NCBI GenBank assembly: GCA_038373865.1
Contig: JAXGGA010001160.1
Coordinates: 62,001 to 126,000, forward strand
Direction: 5' to 3'
DNA length: 64,000 bases
Source: Uloborus plumipes
Lineage: Eukaryota; Arthropoda; Arachnida; Araneae; Uloboridae
Positions 22,910 to 35,057 of this stretch are shown here, one piece after another. Under the pieces are notes generated by a model that was given only the letters and a program-made list of their open reading frames with translations, had not been told where the DNA came from and ran no database searches. A program made the translations under genes and the position numbers. The first letter of the stretch is position 1; each line of letters starts with the position of its first letter.

Positions 22910-25040
22910 AATTATTCTTTCGAAATTTTATTTTTTTTTCAATGCAATTGTTATAAATTTAAATAGGGAATGATTTCAGAACTTTCTAATTGCTTAATGT
23001 CTTTATGAAGCCTTCAATTTTAATCGCATCTATTCAATAACTAAGATATTTATTTATTTCTTGCTTGCTAGCTAATAGTTTATAACTTTAACCAAGCATA
23101 ACTATTAGAAAATGGAGAAACTAATGGACTTTAATAATTTAAACATCATCAATCAATAATTTTGCTCACATGCTTACTGCTTAATGTCAAAGTTCCTCAT
23201 GCAAAATGCAGCATTCTAGTTTCAATGTTTATAGCATGTTTGTTCAAGCAAATTCATAGTTAAATCTGAAATTGTATGTGTAAAGACGACTATTTCAAAT
23301 CAAACCTCGAACGTATATGGCTTCGAAACAAGAATATAAAATTTTCATTATTTTTCGTGCTATAATGCGCGATTTTTAACTTATATTTTTTAATTGTCCA
23401 CTCAAATAAATTAAAACAATAACGAAAACCATATTTATAAAGTCTTCAGCGAAAACCTTATTAAGATGCAGCTGGCCAAGTAGTTCCCGAACATATTCCA
23501 CTCGTGCATTCATCATTCAAATGCAGCATATTCTCTGCATATGATTTGCCTTTTGATGTGCTTACGTGTGCATCTTGTTGTGAGTTACGAACTAAAAGCA
23601 CGCTTAACATTCTGAATTAGTTATTACCGGCTGCAACAGAAACAGTCATTTTTGTTAATTTAGACAGAAAAAAAGAAATTTCAATGCGATATATTTTGTC
23701 TTTGTAAAAAGACCATTTTGACAGTGAATCAGAAAATGGTTTCATTTATATTAGAAAAGTTTTTGTTCTTCCATTATCTTAACACCGCATAGGAGAATGC
23801 ATTTCTGACTTCGTCTAAATTTCTATATTTTGTTGACAAGCTTATCTCTTGCTTATTATAATTAGTTAATACTGATGAAACTATTAAGAATAAATATTAG
23901 CTAACTGATCTGATTTTTACTTGATGACTTTTATACTTTTGCAATTGAAAAAATGATATCCCTTTTCACTGACTCATAAAACTTGATACAAATCAATTGA
24001 TAGAAATTTTACTTTTTTTTGTCATTTTCTCATACCAAATTAATCTTTAACTTGTATTATTCGTTTCTGTTACTATCCTAACATTATGTTGCTTGCATGA
24101 ACTATTTTTCTGATATAAAAACTGTCATAAAGCATCAAACTTTAATTTAAAACCTGAAATTTTACGTTTTCTTAAAAAGAAACGGAAAGAAGTTTTGAAT
24201 TTTCCACGAAAAATCATTTATGAAAATTACTTTCAGTCTTTTCACGCATGAAGGAATAACTACTGATTTATGTTTGTCAAGGAAGTAATTTTGAATCTTT
24301 TCGAAAGAAAATAATATCATCCTTAAAATACTGCTTTTTTACGATTCTTCAGTTTTGACGAGAGGAAATCAAAAGACATCAAAAATTAATTTAAAAACGC
24401 AATATCACGCCACTAAAAATTGAGGCAAAATTACATTTCGAATATTCCACGAAAAAATGATTCATAAAACTTACAAACACTTCTCCAAGCGTGAAAGAGT
24501 AGCTACTGATATCTGTTTATCAAGACAAAAAATGGAAATTCCAAACTTTAAGCTCGGCAACTATATTTTTATACCCTTTCAAAAATGTTTGCAATACAGT
24601 AAAAATACTGCCTAAAGAGCCTCCTAATAAAAGTTTATGCTTTCTTTATGTCGCGTGGGAAGTCGTTAGGATCTTTCTGTGACTGTAGCAGCACTTGATG
24701 ATGATGCCTCATTCGAACTTCCTTTCGAACACGAAGAACCTCGCAGAGAAAGGACCATAAAGATGTTTACGCCTATCAGTGGCTTCTTTTCTGTTACCGC
24801 GGGTACAACTGCGAGAAATAGCATTCGGAAAATACAATATATCATGACGGAGTTGGTGCTTTATGAATGGAAAGGACACATGAAAGTCGAAATGCATATG
24901 CATTTAATAATACTTGTCATCGCTTCCATAGCCAATAAATTATTCCTTTTTTCTGGAAGTTGGCGGGAATTGTTCGCCTTGACCCATAACAGAAAACTTT
25001 CGAAAGAGATAAAGATAAAAACTTCATTCCCAAATGATTT
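22910..25040. other. AT-rich noncoding stretch with an unsupported 133-codon frame
   Basis: The plus-strand frame 24679-25080 opens with an acidic stretch, lacks any known motif, overlaps three minus-strand frames and runs into the tandem duplication at 25045. I treat it as chance. Elsewhere nothing is supported. Confidence 0.4.
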
Positions 25041-25044
25041 ATAC

Positions 25045-25700
25045 AAGGGGTTCCAACTTCTAAGAGTTCGAGGGCCGTAGCTGCAGACAAAGGCTTAGTG
25101 GTGGACCGCGACATAACTATACTGCCGTGCTAAGGAAAGCACAAAAGTCGTATCTGCACTTTTTAACAAAAGTGGGTTATCGCCACCAGATGGCTCTTTG
25201 TGACGTATTTTACCTAAATACAAAATTATATGATCATTTGAGAACGGGAAATATTTTTAAAAATGTTCTGAAAAAGTATCACTGAATCAAATACATGGCG
25301 GCGCAAAACTTCAAAGAGCTTCTCTCAGTTTGAGCTCAACTGCAGATACGACTTTTGCACTTAGCACGGCAGTATAGCATTGACCAAAATACTTTTAAAA
25401 TGAGGGGGTGGGATATTATACCATCGTAGTGAATATTACAAAATGAAAGAAAAAAAAACCTAGCCAAAAGTATATGAAATGTACTTTAGGTCAAAAATAT
25501 AGTATACATGGGGTTTCCAACTTCTAGGTCTTCTGGGGCAGTAGCTGCAAACAAAGGTTTAGTTGTGGGCCGCAATATAACTGTAGCAGCGTTCAAAATA
25601 TTTTTAAAGAGGAAGGGGGAATATAACACATCGCAGTGAGTATTTCAAACTGAAAAAAAAAGAAAAGACTTTGCCAAAAGTATATGAAATGCTGAGTGAA
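25045..25700. repeat. Two-copy tandem duplication (~210-bp unit) split by a MITE
   Basis: ggggttccaacttctaagag (25047) and ggggtttccaacttctaggt (25510) start two related units. Each continues gtagctgcagacaaagg, taactgtagc or taactatac, agaggaagggggaatat, and ccaaaagtatatgaaatg. The start-to-start distance of 463 bp falls to about 210 bp once the insertion at 25122-25372 and its TA duplication are removed. Confidence 0.7.
25122..25372. mobile_element. TA-flanked MITE with ~38-bp inverted ends
   Basis: CTGCCGTGCTAAGGAAAGCA, continuing caaaagtcgtatctgca, is mirrored at the right end by tgcagatacgacttttgcac and ttagcacggcag. TA lies on both sides (25120-25121 and 25373-25374), as for Tc1/mariner-type insertions. 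The element is 251 bp with no coding capacity. It sits in copy 1 of the local duplication but not in copy 2, which shows it is younger than the duplication. Confidence 0.85.
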
Positions 25701-25704
25701 AAAA

Positions 25705-26515
25705 CAGAGGTTGTTGTCATCATCTAACCACCAAAAAACAATGTCCCACCTCAAGCAAGGAAGATTTTCAACTACTTTACGTATGAACTGAATTTTATTA
25801 GTGATGTCTTATAGACAGCAAATGTAGATAATTAATTATTAAACAGCAGCATTTGGAACCTATGTGAATTTTCTCAAAAACTATTTTTCTTGTTTACGAA
25901 CATGAAATTTGACCGAGAAAATTATTTTATCAAAAGACTTCGGGGGCAACATGTATGTTGACCACAATTGTTTTATCACTTATTTTTCAAATATCAACTG
26001 TAGTTATCTAATTCAAAGTGTTCATTGACGTTTAAAATTCTTCTAAGCAAGCATGTGGTAAATATTTAATGCTGAAATTTATCGAAACAAATTAATTGTA
26101 ATATCGAAATCTTGTGACTTTCGATGACTATACGTTACTTATCATTCTTCCCATTTACAACAATAATACAGCCAGGACAGCAGGTTAGTCCTGTGTGGAA
26201 GAGTCACCTGTTTGTGTGTGCTCTTACCAGAGTCACGTGCGCTAAATCAGATTAACTGGGTACTGATGAACAGAGATAAACAGCCCCATTTGTACCCAAA
26301 AAGCTTTTAAAAAAAATTTATGTGTGTCTATAAATTCCGCTCAGAATCAGAAGGCTCTAGTTTCAGATTGCTGCTTTGAGAAACTGTGAGCTGAAGGGCT
26401 CTTCGTGATATAAATTATCTAATCTTCTCATTACATATTAATAAAAGTGTTCAAGGTTTTCTCTTTTTCTGAATGAAAATGCAGGATAACCACCTGTAGA
26501 AGTGATTTCCTGAAA
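25705..26515. other. AT-rich noncoding stretch, nothing supported
   Basis: No coding frame, repeat end or RNA fold was recognised. Confidence 0.45.
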
Positions 26516-26518
26516 GGC

Positions 26519-26570
26519 AGTGCTGGCTCTAGGGGGGGCAAGGCGGGGCCCTTGTCCCATTCGGTAACTT
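26519..26570 (+). mobile_element. hAT-like left-end fragment
   Basis: CAGTGCTGGCTCTAGGGGGG, followed by gcaaggcggggc, has the G-rich sub-terminus typical of small hAT elements. No partner end (ctagagccagcactg) was found. Confidence 0.4.
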
Positions 26571-26795
26571 CTGGCGGATGGCACTTTCAGTCTTTTTATC
26601 GCTGGAACTAGACATAAAAACTGGAAATAAGATGGGTAAAGGAAGCATTTTCAAGTTTTTGTCAAAGTTCGGAAACATATCTCATCCGGTACTATTGGAA
26701 GGCCCTCAACAGATCGGATAACAAGTATATTTCTCTCTCCTTTTCCCAGAATAACTTTAAAAGTTTAACGATCCAAACAGTGTATAAATACACAC

Positions 26796-26842
26796 ACCCA
26801 CGCACACGCGTTTGTGTGTGTATGTATATGTACGCATGTGTG
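26796..26842. repeat. CA/TG inverted microsatellite
   Basis: cacacacccacgcacacgcg is followed at once by tttgtgtgtgtatgtatatg, so a CA-type tract meets a TG-type tract and can form a hairpin. Confidence 0.7.
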
Positions 26843-27553
26843 AGTTTTCAGTTTTGATGTAACGTCACGCGACTCCCCTTCCCATATTATGGGTGATGTC
26901 GTATAGTGGATCGTGAAGTAAAGAGACTTTCTTAAAGTTAACTAGTTTATTGGAAGAGGAGGGCATGAACGAACGAACGCACATATGGCATGAACAATTA
27001 TTTCAGATTCGATCAGTAAACGTTATTGGGGGGATGGGAGATGGAGATACTCACTAAGCATCCTGAATGAGGGACTTCTGATTCTCTTTGTCCTGCCTCT
27101 CTATCTGATCTGTCTGCCCTTTGATCCGAATATGTGAAGCTTTTATACATCTGGGATTTTGAGACTTTCGCCCTGCGCTAAAATATGCACGTGACGTAGG
27201 CATTAATTAAATGAACCAAAATAAACTTAACCCTTAGCCTGATTACCAGTGTCGGAATTCTGACTAATTACGATGGCTTAACTTTCGACTTTGATTCTGT
27301 TGTCGTTTCTCAAAGCCGGGAACTAATCTTATCGTTTAGTAAACTATGCAAGTGGGAAAAGAAATAGTTATTTTCATTTTATGAATTTTTAAAGCTAATA
27401 CTTTCCGTCCTAATTATTCGCTTCATGAGCGCCATGACAGTAATATAGGTTAAAGAATAAGATTGAAGGCTTTAAAAAGCATTCATTGAAATGTAGTCTG
27501 AATTTCTTGTCATGACAGAAGCGCTCCTGTGGTATACCTTTGGATCTACATTG
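26843..27553. other. Noncoding stretch, nothing firmly supported
   Basis: Moderate GC. Bases 26895-27180 have an LTR-like feel (direct run of tgaacgaacgaacg), but no TG...CA ends or duplicate LTR could be paired. Confidence 0.35.
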
Positions 27554-27561
27554 GTTCCTTA

Positions 27562-27820
27562 CAGTGGCGCACCCAGGATAATTTCCTGAGAGGGGCTAAG
27601 TGGCCCTCCTTCGGAAAGTTTTCGAATTTGAAGTCCCAAAGAAAAAACTGTAATCGTTTTTGGTGAAATTAAAAACGGGGTTGGGGGCTATGTCTTGGCA
27701 AATTTCCAAAAATCAAGTCCAAAAAACGCATTTCAAGGAGTTTGGGTCAATCAAGGGAGTTCATCTTGATACTTCTGGGAGGGGCTAAGCCCCATAGCTA
27801 CCCGCGTGGGTGCGCCAATG
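27562..27820. mobile_element. 259-bp hAT MITE
   Basis: The left end is CAGTGGCGCACCCAGG and the right end, reversed, is CATTGGCGCACCCACG, 14 of 16 identical. It is flanked by gttcctta (27554-27561) and gttcttta (27821-27828), a 7-of-8 hAT-size duplication. The interior has paired gaggggctaag / ctaagcccc words near each end and no coding capacity. Confidence 0.85.
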
Positions 27821-27829
27821 GTTCTTTAG

Positions 27830-29690
27830 TTAGTTTCATTTAGTTTCTTATGTCTAAATATACCGTAAATTTCAATTATGTATAATTCTCAGAGGAAATT
27901 TAGGTTTTATAAAAAGGGGGCGAGGGCAAGGGGCTAAGTACGCATGAACGGTTTTCATCAAAATGGCCCAATTTAACCTTATTCTACTTGAAAGCCAGTA
28001 TCAAAAAAGTTCTGATGTCACATCCTCAAAGTATGTCCTCCACGAAGAGGTTTTCTTTCATTTTCATTTCCTGCCCGATCCGTCTCCTATTAAAGAATCC
28101 ACAAAAGCAATGATTCAGGAAGACCGATCGTCCATTTGTCTGTGTCAAGTGGTCCGTTGTTTGAAATTGAATAACTCGATGAAAGAAAGGATAAACGATT
28201 CTACGACTGGCTTTTGTAGCTGCTGGCATTCATCACTCGTCCATTCGGGCTTCTAATGTTCTTGTAAATGAAGAAAAAAAAAAGAGCAGCCTTTTCATTT
28301 AAGAGCATCTGTCTGCATTTGTTGACGTAGTATGACAGACAATTGCATACGTAAAACCTGCGTTGTTATCCCTAAAATTGGAATGGGAAATTTTTTTCTG
28401 GTGGTTGGGGGCATGATTCGTAACCTCCCTGAAAAGTATTTCTATCAAAAAACATAGATTGAGAATATGAGAAGATTATCGGTTTTGGGATTCTGTAAAA
28501 CCCAATGTTCTCTTGGTTAACCCTTGATCAGAAGCATCTTTTTTTTTTTTTTTTTCTTTCTGAGAAGCCGAAGAAAAGGTTCAGACTGAAACCGAAGTCA
28601 ACTGATTTAACCGCCCGGGTGGATAATGAATAAATTAATTCTGGAAAGACATGTAACTACATCGTAAACATCTAGGTCATGGCCAGCCTAGTAGATAAGG
28701 TATTGGCCTATAAATCAAATCTTTTGTTGCAGAGTTTTGGAAAATTTTCCTCCCCTTCAGTATAATACCGAAATCGAGGAAGGGATTGTTGTCATCTATG
28801 GCTGCTTCAACCAGGCTAATTTACATATTGGGGGCTTTATCATAACTGGAGGTTTTTCTTTTTCTTTAAATCCGTGCTCCTACACGAAAGGGGCTTGTAT
28901 CTCCCCAGTAGTATTTACAGCAATAGCAGCATTATAATACCTCGTATATAGGTACAAACATGATGAGTAATCTATTAAATCTTAAGTTTCTTTGAATATC
29001 TTTTTTTCTTCAATAAATTTGAACAACTTTAATAAATAAACAAATGAATTTGTTAACTTAAAAAAACAATTTGTGCACACAGCACATGATGCATAAATTA
29101 TCAACGGCTTTTAACGACGGCACTCAATCGTTCACTAGTCCATTGCATTTTAGCCAAGATGTGTGAAAGAAAAGGAAAGAAAACTGTCAGAAAAAGGAAA
29201 TTTTTAAAGAAAAGAAATCCTAATTTTAGAAAAACAAAGCGACATCTTAGGCCAACCTTTAACGACTGCAATAATCTACAAAATAAACCAGCACTTTGAT
29301 GCTATTAACTATCGGGGAAAACACTTCTTAATCGCGTACGAAGATCTCCAAGATGAGATTTCTATCGCCGCGTGCCCTTGGCGAAAACAATTCCCTGCTT
29401 CCTCTTGGGAGAGCTTAGATATTGCAATCGGCATCGTGAACACCGAGTTGCAGCAACGGTGATTCGCTCAGGAGGAGGTATTGGGAAAAAATGCCGTGCT
29501 TGAATTCCGATGGTGCGTTCAAAAACAATGAGTCATTCTGTGTAAATAATTTGGAGGTGGTATCGCAGAAGGAGATTTGTTGTTCTAACTAAAGACGATG
29601 AACTATAGGGTAGACCGATTAGTGAATGAGCATATCGTAAATGTTTTGAAAAAAGCAGGTTTTTTAACATTTTTCTGAGATGAACAGGCT
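27830..29690. other. Noncoding stretch with unsupported short frames
   Basis: Frames at 27963-28256 and 28737-28937 have no recognisable domain. Around 29280-29470 composition is less AT-rich (atcgcgtacgaagatctcc, gccgcgtgcccttggcg), which could mark a conserved or regulatory patch. No motif decides it. Confidence 0.35.
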
Positions 29691-29693
29691 GTA

Positions 29694-29954
29694 CACTGTT
29701 AAAACTACAGGTTGCACTTGGCAACTTTCAGAGTGAAACGTTGTAGCACCAGCAGCAACCCCTGAAGGGTGCCACGGGACTCCCTATGGAACAGTTGAAG
29801 GTGCCATTTGGCTTCCTGTGTCCCTTCGGGGTGCCATAGGGAAACAAGTGGCAACTTCAAGGGTGCCACAGGAATCTAGTGGCACTCTTTAGAGTATGCC
29901 GCTGATGCTACAACGTTTACTAGGCACCATGTACAACCTGTAGTTTTAACAGTG
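29694..29954. mobile_element. 261-bp TIR element with CACTGTTAAAACTACAGG ends
   Basis: CACTGTTAAAACTACAGGTT at the left is mirrored at the right, and similarity continues inward to aacgttgtagca on both sides, giving about 55-60 bp of imperfect TIR. The interior repeats the word gggtgccac/cgg several times. It shares only the first bases CACTG with the CACTGCAAAAA family. No clear TSD. Confidence 0.75.
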
Positions 29955-29959
29955 CAGAA

Positions 29960-31360
29960 ATTTAACTCTGCACATTTCCAAAAAGAAAGCGACTAGAAAA
30001 AGAGGCAAATGCCATAACTTTTAGCGATGCTAACTGCCAAAAAGGAAATTGCGCTTAATTGTTCATTCGCTTGTTGGTAGACAATACCTTCTCTTATTAT
30101 AGCTCAGCATTTTTTAATTTTTTTGAAAAGTCGAGCACTTATCAAATGTGGAAATTTGGAAAAATAAGTCGTTGGTCTAATGGGCCAGAATTTTACCGGT
30201 CCGTACACACTTTTACTAGCCCATTATTTCGTTCCAATTTTAAATAATGATAACTTAAACAAAAAGAAAAAAAGGGGGGGGGGAACAAAATAAACAAGAC
30301 ACATGGTGTCAATTAGCAGTTTTCAAAAGACGTGTCTCAGCAACTGGGGAAGTGAAGGGAGCAGCAGACTTTCTGCTTACCAACACTGGTAAAAGAAAAA
30401 AGCCAGAAAAAACCTATGTGCTGTTGTTGGTGGAAGACAACAGTTTAATAATGTTATAATGCTGCAGAAATTTCTTAATTTATCATTTCACGTAAAGAAT
30501 ATCTAAACATATAACAAGTCAGAAATGTATGTGAAATTATTTACCAATAACATCAAATTAAGCGAAAATATCATTAACGAGTGTTAGCAAAGCCGAAGTT
30601 CAAGAATGGGACAGCCATCTTTTTCGCTACGCCCTTCCAAATATGTAAAGAAGGCAATGAAATTCAGCTCATTCCGTTGCCAGCAGCCATCCGCGGCAGC
30701 TGTTTAGACTCGTTAAGTGCAGAACGCTTCCCAAATTCATTAAAAGCAAGGAGCGCTGGGAAAAATTAAAACTTGACGAAGTCCACTAACGAAGAAAATT
30801 CCGCTGCATTTGAAAGGAATGTTGAAGAATGTTTAATCAGAGGCTCATCAAAATTAAGCAGGCGATATTTTTAATGAGTTTCAAACAGCTCAAATACACA
30901 GCGATAAACTGATGGTAATTTTGAACAGAAAAAAAAAATACTCGCAACTCAAGAGCTCGAGGATACGCTACCTTGCGGTGATTTACGAAACTACCGAAAA
31001 AGGTAAAACGTTGCGTTCCCCGTGCACCTTATGAGGTATAACACTGGCATATTGTGTGCGTCGACAGTTCGAATTGAGTTTATTTTTTTTTTTATTGTTT
31101 TCGTACTTCATCGAATGCTTCAATCAAGCCAATTCGAATAAAATTACCTGCACGATAATACAATTTTATCTTTCGCGCCATTTTATCTTTGACTGACATG
31201 CAATCTTAATTTCTCTTTAAGTGCTGCGTTTGCTGTCCGCGTCACTTTCGTTTTGTCAACTGCGTAAGAATATTATATAGCGGTGGAATGTTTTCTGTTT
31301 CTCTTTTTTTTACTTTTTGTTTCATTATTTTTTGAAGGATATGGATATATTCCCGGTCAA
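29960..31360. other. Noncoding stretch; fragment of the 32.5-kb repeat at 30820-30930
   Basis: The phrases gaggctcatcaaaattaagc and tcaaacagctcaaatacaca at 30838-30900 match the unit of the array at 32470-33010. Bases 30575-30770 have mixed composition and a 62-codon frame with no motif. Nothing else is supported. Confidence 0.45.
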
Positions 31361-31364
31361 GTTA

Positions 31365-31718
31365 GTTGTGGATTATCAACAGCTTTTTTTAACAATTGAG
31401 TTATATACTTTAAAAATTTCTTCGTTTACATTACGAATTTGCATTAGCATCAGACTGATTAGCGATCAAATTTTTCTTAGAACTGCTCGTTAAAATTTTT
31501 CTCATTTTAAAATTTAATGCAGTTCAGCAATATTTAGTTGTCAATTATCAACAGCTTTTTTTAACAAGTGAGTTATATACTTTAAAAATTTCTTCGTTTA
31601 CATTACGAATTTGCATTAGCATCAGACTGATTAGCGATCAAATTTCTCTTAGAACTTCTCGTTAAAATTTTTCTCATTTTAAAATTTAATGTAGTTTAGC
31701 AATATTTAGTTGTCAATT
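31365..31718. repeat. Two-copy tandem duplication, 172-bp period
   Basis: tatcaacagctttttttaac begins copies at 31374 and 31546. The copies share gagttatatactttaaaaat, cattacgaatttgcattagc and cagcaatatttagttgtcaa with very few differences. The low divergence implies a recent duplication. Confidence 0.9.
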
Positions 31719-31719
31719 A

Positions 31720-32465
31720 AAAGAGCTCGATGTACAACATCTTGTTAATATTATAATTTGAGAAATATTTCTATCGTTAAAATATGGGAGACATTTTAAA
31801 TGGAATTCTAAACCAACAAGATTTTCTATGACAAATTTTCTGTAGAAGAGTTTATTTTTTGGCGTAGACAGAGGAGGTAAACAGAGGAGTAAACAGAGTG
31901 CATTACTGAAAGAAAATCTTTGCAGTAAAGTTTTCTGATCAATTGCATTACACATGCATCTGTAGAAATTCAAAAATTATCTTTCATTGCGCATTTTGAT
32001 TGAATAAAAGAAAGAAGGGGCTGGGTGAGGGAAACTCGTAAAAAGGATGAGAAGTTTCACGTTTTGTCTTAAATTTCAAAGCGTTTTCATCTGACTACAA
32101 AACATATAACTAGTGTAGTTCGAAGTTCATCAAGAGTTAATGAATTTCAAATTCATTGTCGGAGAAATCGCTGCTTCAGAACAACTTACCATGTGATTTG
32201 CAGTAGTTTCTAATGTTTGGTATTACTTCTTCATTTTTAATCACTTTCTGCTTGGAACAGAACATCCACAATACTTAAAAAATCATTTCAAAAGAATAAA
32301 AAGCAAAAGAAAAAAAAAAAATCATACATACGAGCAAAAATTGATGTCATTCACAAAGATTAAAAGCAATTAAAACGTTAAGACAAACGTTTGTTTTACC
32401 TTTTTTCGCCGCCTTTAGACAGTGACAACAACGCCTCCTATAGTTTGTTAGAGTTGTGACTAGTG
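31720..32465. other. AT-rich noncoding stretch
   Basis: Its end (32392-32465) resembles 16728-16800. No other structure was seen. Confidence 0.45.
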
Positions 32466-32469
32466 ATTA

Positions 32470-33010
32470 ACGGAATTACAGTACTTCAAAGGGTACCGAT
32501 GTATCGAATGTAAGAGGGACTTTGATGAGGTTCACCAAAATTAAGCGGCATAATTTTTATTACGTTTTTAAAAGAGCTCGAATACAGTGAAAAACCGATG
32601 TTAATTGTACTGCATTTTGACCATATAAAATGTGGAATGATTAACGGTTTAATCGTGTTTCAAGTCATTTAACAACTTTCAAAGAGAATCGAGTTAATTT
32701 TGATGAGGCTCATCAAAATTAAGCAAAATAATTTTTAATAAGCTTTCAAAACAGCTCAAATACACAATGTAAACGGGATGGTAATTTTACTACATTTAAA
32801 AGCATAAAATGTAGAAAGTTAACGGATTTATTGCGTTTCACGGCAGTTATCGAGTTTCAAAAGGAACCAAATGTATATGAATGCTTTGATCATTAAAATT
32901 AACCGGCATTGTCTTTTATACGTTTTCAAAACAGAACTATAGACTGTAGTGAAAGCAAATAATATATAAAATTTTTAATTGATTCATTGTGTATTACGGT
33001 TTTCATCGTG
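32470..33010. repeat. Diverged tandem array, ~179-bp unit, three units
   Basis: gatgaggttcaccaaaatta (32524), gatgaggctcatcaaaatta (32702) and tgatcattaaaattaacc (32888) mark successive units. Each continues with a tttcaaaacagctcaaatac-like phrase, aaaatgtagaaagttaacgg and tgcgtttca. A dispersed fragment of the unit sits at 30820-30930. Confidence 0.7.
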
Positions 33011-33014
33011 TTTG

Positions 33015-33930
33015 AATAGAAATCCAGCGTAAAAATGATTTAGCAATAGTACTTTATTATGTCTAGAAAGGGATCAAATATAGAAATTGTGAGTAACAAA
33101 TGTTTTAAGAGGAATGAGTCATAGAATTATAAATGGTCGATTCCTAAAATACGGTAAAAAACTGATGATTAACTCACAATGACGTGAACATATATTGAAA
33201 TAACATGTGCATAGTGCAATAATTTTTTTATCGTTACAAATTATGATTTTGCATGCTCAAAACTTCCATTTTTTTTGACTGTAATATGTTTTCATAGCTA
33301 GAATTCTTTTATATATCTGAAGCAAACAATTTACTTTTAGCTCTGTTACACATTCAACTTCAGCTGTGTAATTTACTGTTGACATTATTTGATCGCAAAA
33401 GTACCAAATATTTACCGTTGAAGCAAGGGGTTATTTTTTAATTTATTTCTTTATTTATAGATATTGGGGGAAAAAATCTTATATATTCGAAACAAAATTT
33501 TTTGAAACACAGTTCTTCAGCCAGAAACATCCGAAACAGTAGAATTTTTCGAATAGACCAGTTATTTTTAATATAAAAGAATTTGAACTTTTCCATAGCA
33601 ACAAAAAATAAAGTTTTTAAATTTTCAAGTTTCAATCAAATAACGCTCAAATCAAAAGCAAGAATTGACAGTCCGGGAGGTCTAAGGTGAAAAATCTCCT
33701 ATTGAATAAACGTCTGAATCTCTAAATTTAGCACAGGAAATACAGACAAATCGATTGATTCATATTTTCCTTTGATACACTTACTTCCATCTTTGAAATC
33801 AATTTAACTTGTTGAATTACTTCATTTTTTAAAATTTAACAACTGTTTTTGCTGGAAGTTTTGCATTGTTCATTAATATTGTTCAGTGATAAATTCCATT
33901 GCATAATTTTGTTGTCAGTTCTCTCTCTTT
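33015..33930. other. AT-rich noncoding stretch, nothing supported
   Basis: No feature recognised; open frames are AT-driven. Confidence 0.45.
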
Positions 33931-33939
33931 TTGGGTTTA

Positions 33940-34244
33940 AGGTAAAACCACCAGTGGCTTACAGTCACACTAATAGTTGACACTTAAAAAAAGTACTTTA
34001 ATCACAAGAAGAAATTGGGCAAAAATTACAAAAGTATAAAATGGTGTTTAAATCTGCAGTACTTACCTTTTACCTTATTCTAAATTGATCTTTTACCGCT
34101 TGTGTTTTTCGATTAATTTATTTTTCGTTTAAATTTTGGCTATTAATTTATTTTTTCCTAATAAATTATTTTTTCTTTGTAAGTGTCAACTACTAATGCA
34201 GCGTCAACTACTAATGTGGGTGACAGCCGCTGGTGGTTTTACCT
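33940..34244. mobile_element. TA-flanked MITE with ~47-bp inverted ends
   Basis: AGGTAAAACCACCAGTGGCT begins the left end. The right end reversed is AGGTAAAACCACCAGCGGCT. Inversion continues to ttgacactta. TA flanks both ends (33938-33939 and 34245-34246). The right terminus carries the word agtagttgac twice in tandem where the left has it once. The 305-bp element has no transposase; the 90-codon frame at 34136-34408 reads out through the right end. Confidence 0.85.
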
Positions 34245-34249
34245 TACTA

Positions 34250-35050
34250 CTTCTTAATTTACAAATAACCTTCTATAATACTACACATATTTCTAATAGC
34301 ACAAACAAACCAATCCCGACTTTAAAGCAGTTTTATAACAATGTGAATATCTACTCTCAAAGTTATAATATGGAGATATTCATTATAATGGTAACAATTA
34401 TTGAGTAATTCTCAAAAATAGCAATTTTACTCAAATTTGAGCTTTTTAACGCTTTTTTTTGCGTAAAACAAAGTTAAAATGACTTTTGCTCTATGATGTA
34501 ATGCAAAACAATGCAATGGTTCATTAAGTAAAATTTTGAAATAGATACGGTAAATTATGAAATAGAAACGGTATGCAGTTTTTGCTAGTAATTCTCTTTC
34601 CAACAGTTGAGAATGCAGTTAATTACAGTTCTTTCGGTGCTAATGGGAAAAAAAGAAAAATTTTCGAATTTTTAGATTACAAATTTCGACAATTCAAATT
34701 GCGTTTTTTGCAATCACGAATTGCAATAGGCGTATGTGGATGGGTGGGTGGGTGCGTAGACGTGAGTTTGTATCTGTATGTGTTGGCGTGCGTCTATGTA
34801 TGGAACATAAGTAGGGGCCGGTGGACGGCTCAGAGTCCAATCTGAAAAAGGTACCAATCTGCCACTACGATAGAAAAAGAAAATAATCAGTCATTGCTCA
34901 AAAGAAAAAGGTTAAGAACTTTAAGAACAGAGGCACTGATTTATTAGCTTTGGACCAAGTAAAATAGATTGTAATATGAAGCACGGCTGACAAAACTTGA
35001 GTTATCCTCTTAAAATGTTAGGTTTTCACTAGAAATTTTGGTTTCTTTAA
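34250..35050. other. AT-rich noncoding stretch, nothing supported
   Basis: A TG/GG-rich patch at 34733-34800 is low complexity. No coding or mobile signal. Confidence 0.45.
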
Positions 35051-35057
35051 ATTTTAT

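Noticed and set aside
22442..22966. 174-codon plus-strand open frame
   Set aside because: It crosses the hammerhead ribozyme and the structured retroelement block; no reverse transcriptase, endonuclease or other motif was recognised.
24679..25080. 133-codon plus-strand frame starting with an acidic segment
   Set aside because: No motif, overlapped by three minus-strand frames, and its 3' part belongs to a tandem duplication.
26895..27180. Possible solo LTR
   Set aside because: No TG...CA boundaries, target duplication, primer-binding site or second copy could be found.
27228..27245. piggyBac-like end ttaacccttagcc
   Set aside because: Single short match without an inverted partner; expected by chance in AT-rich DNA. 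The same applies to ttaaagggttaa at 49252.
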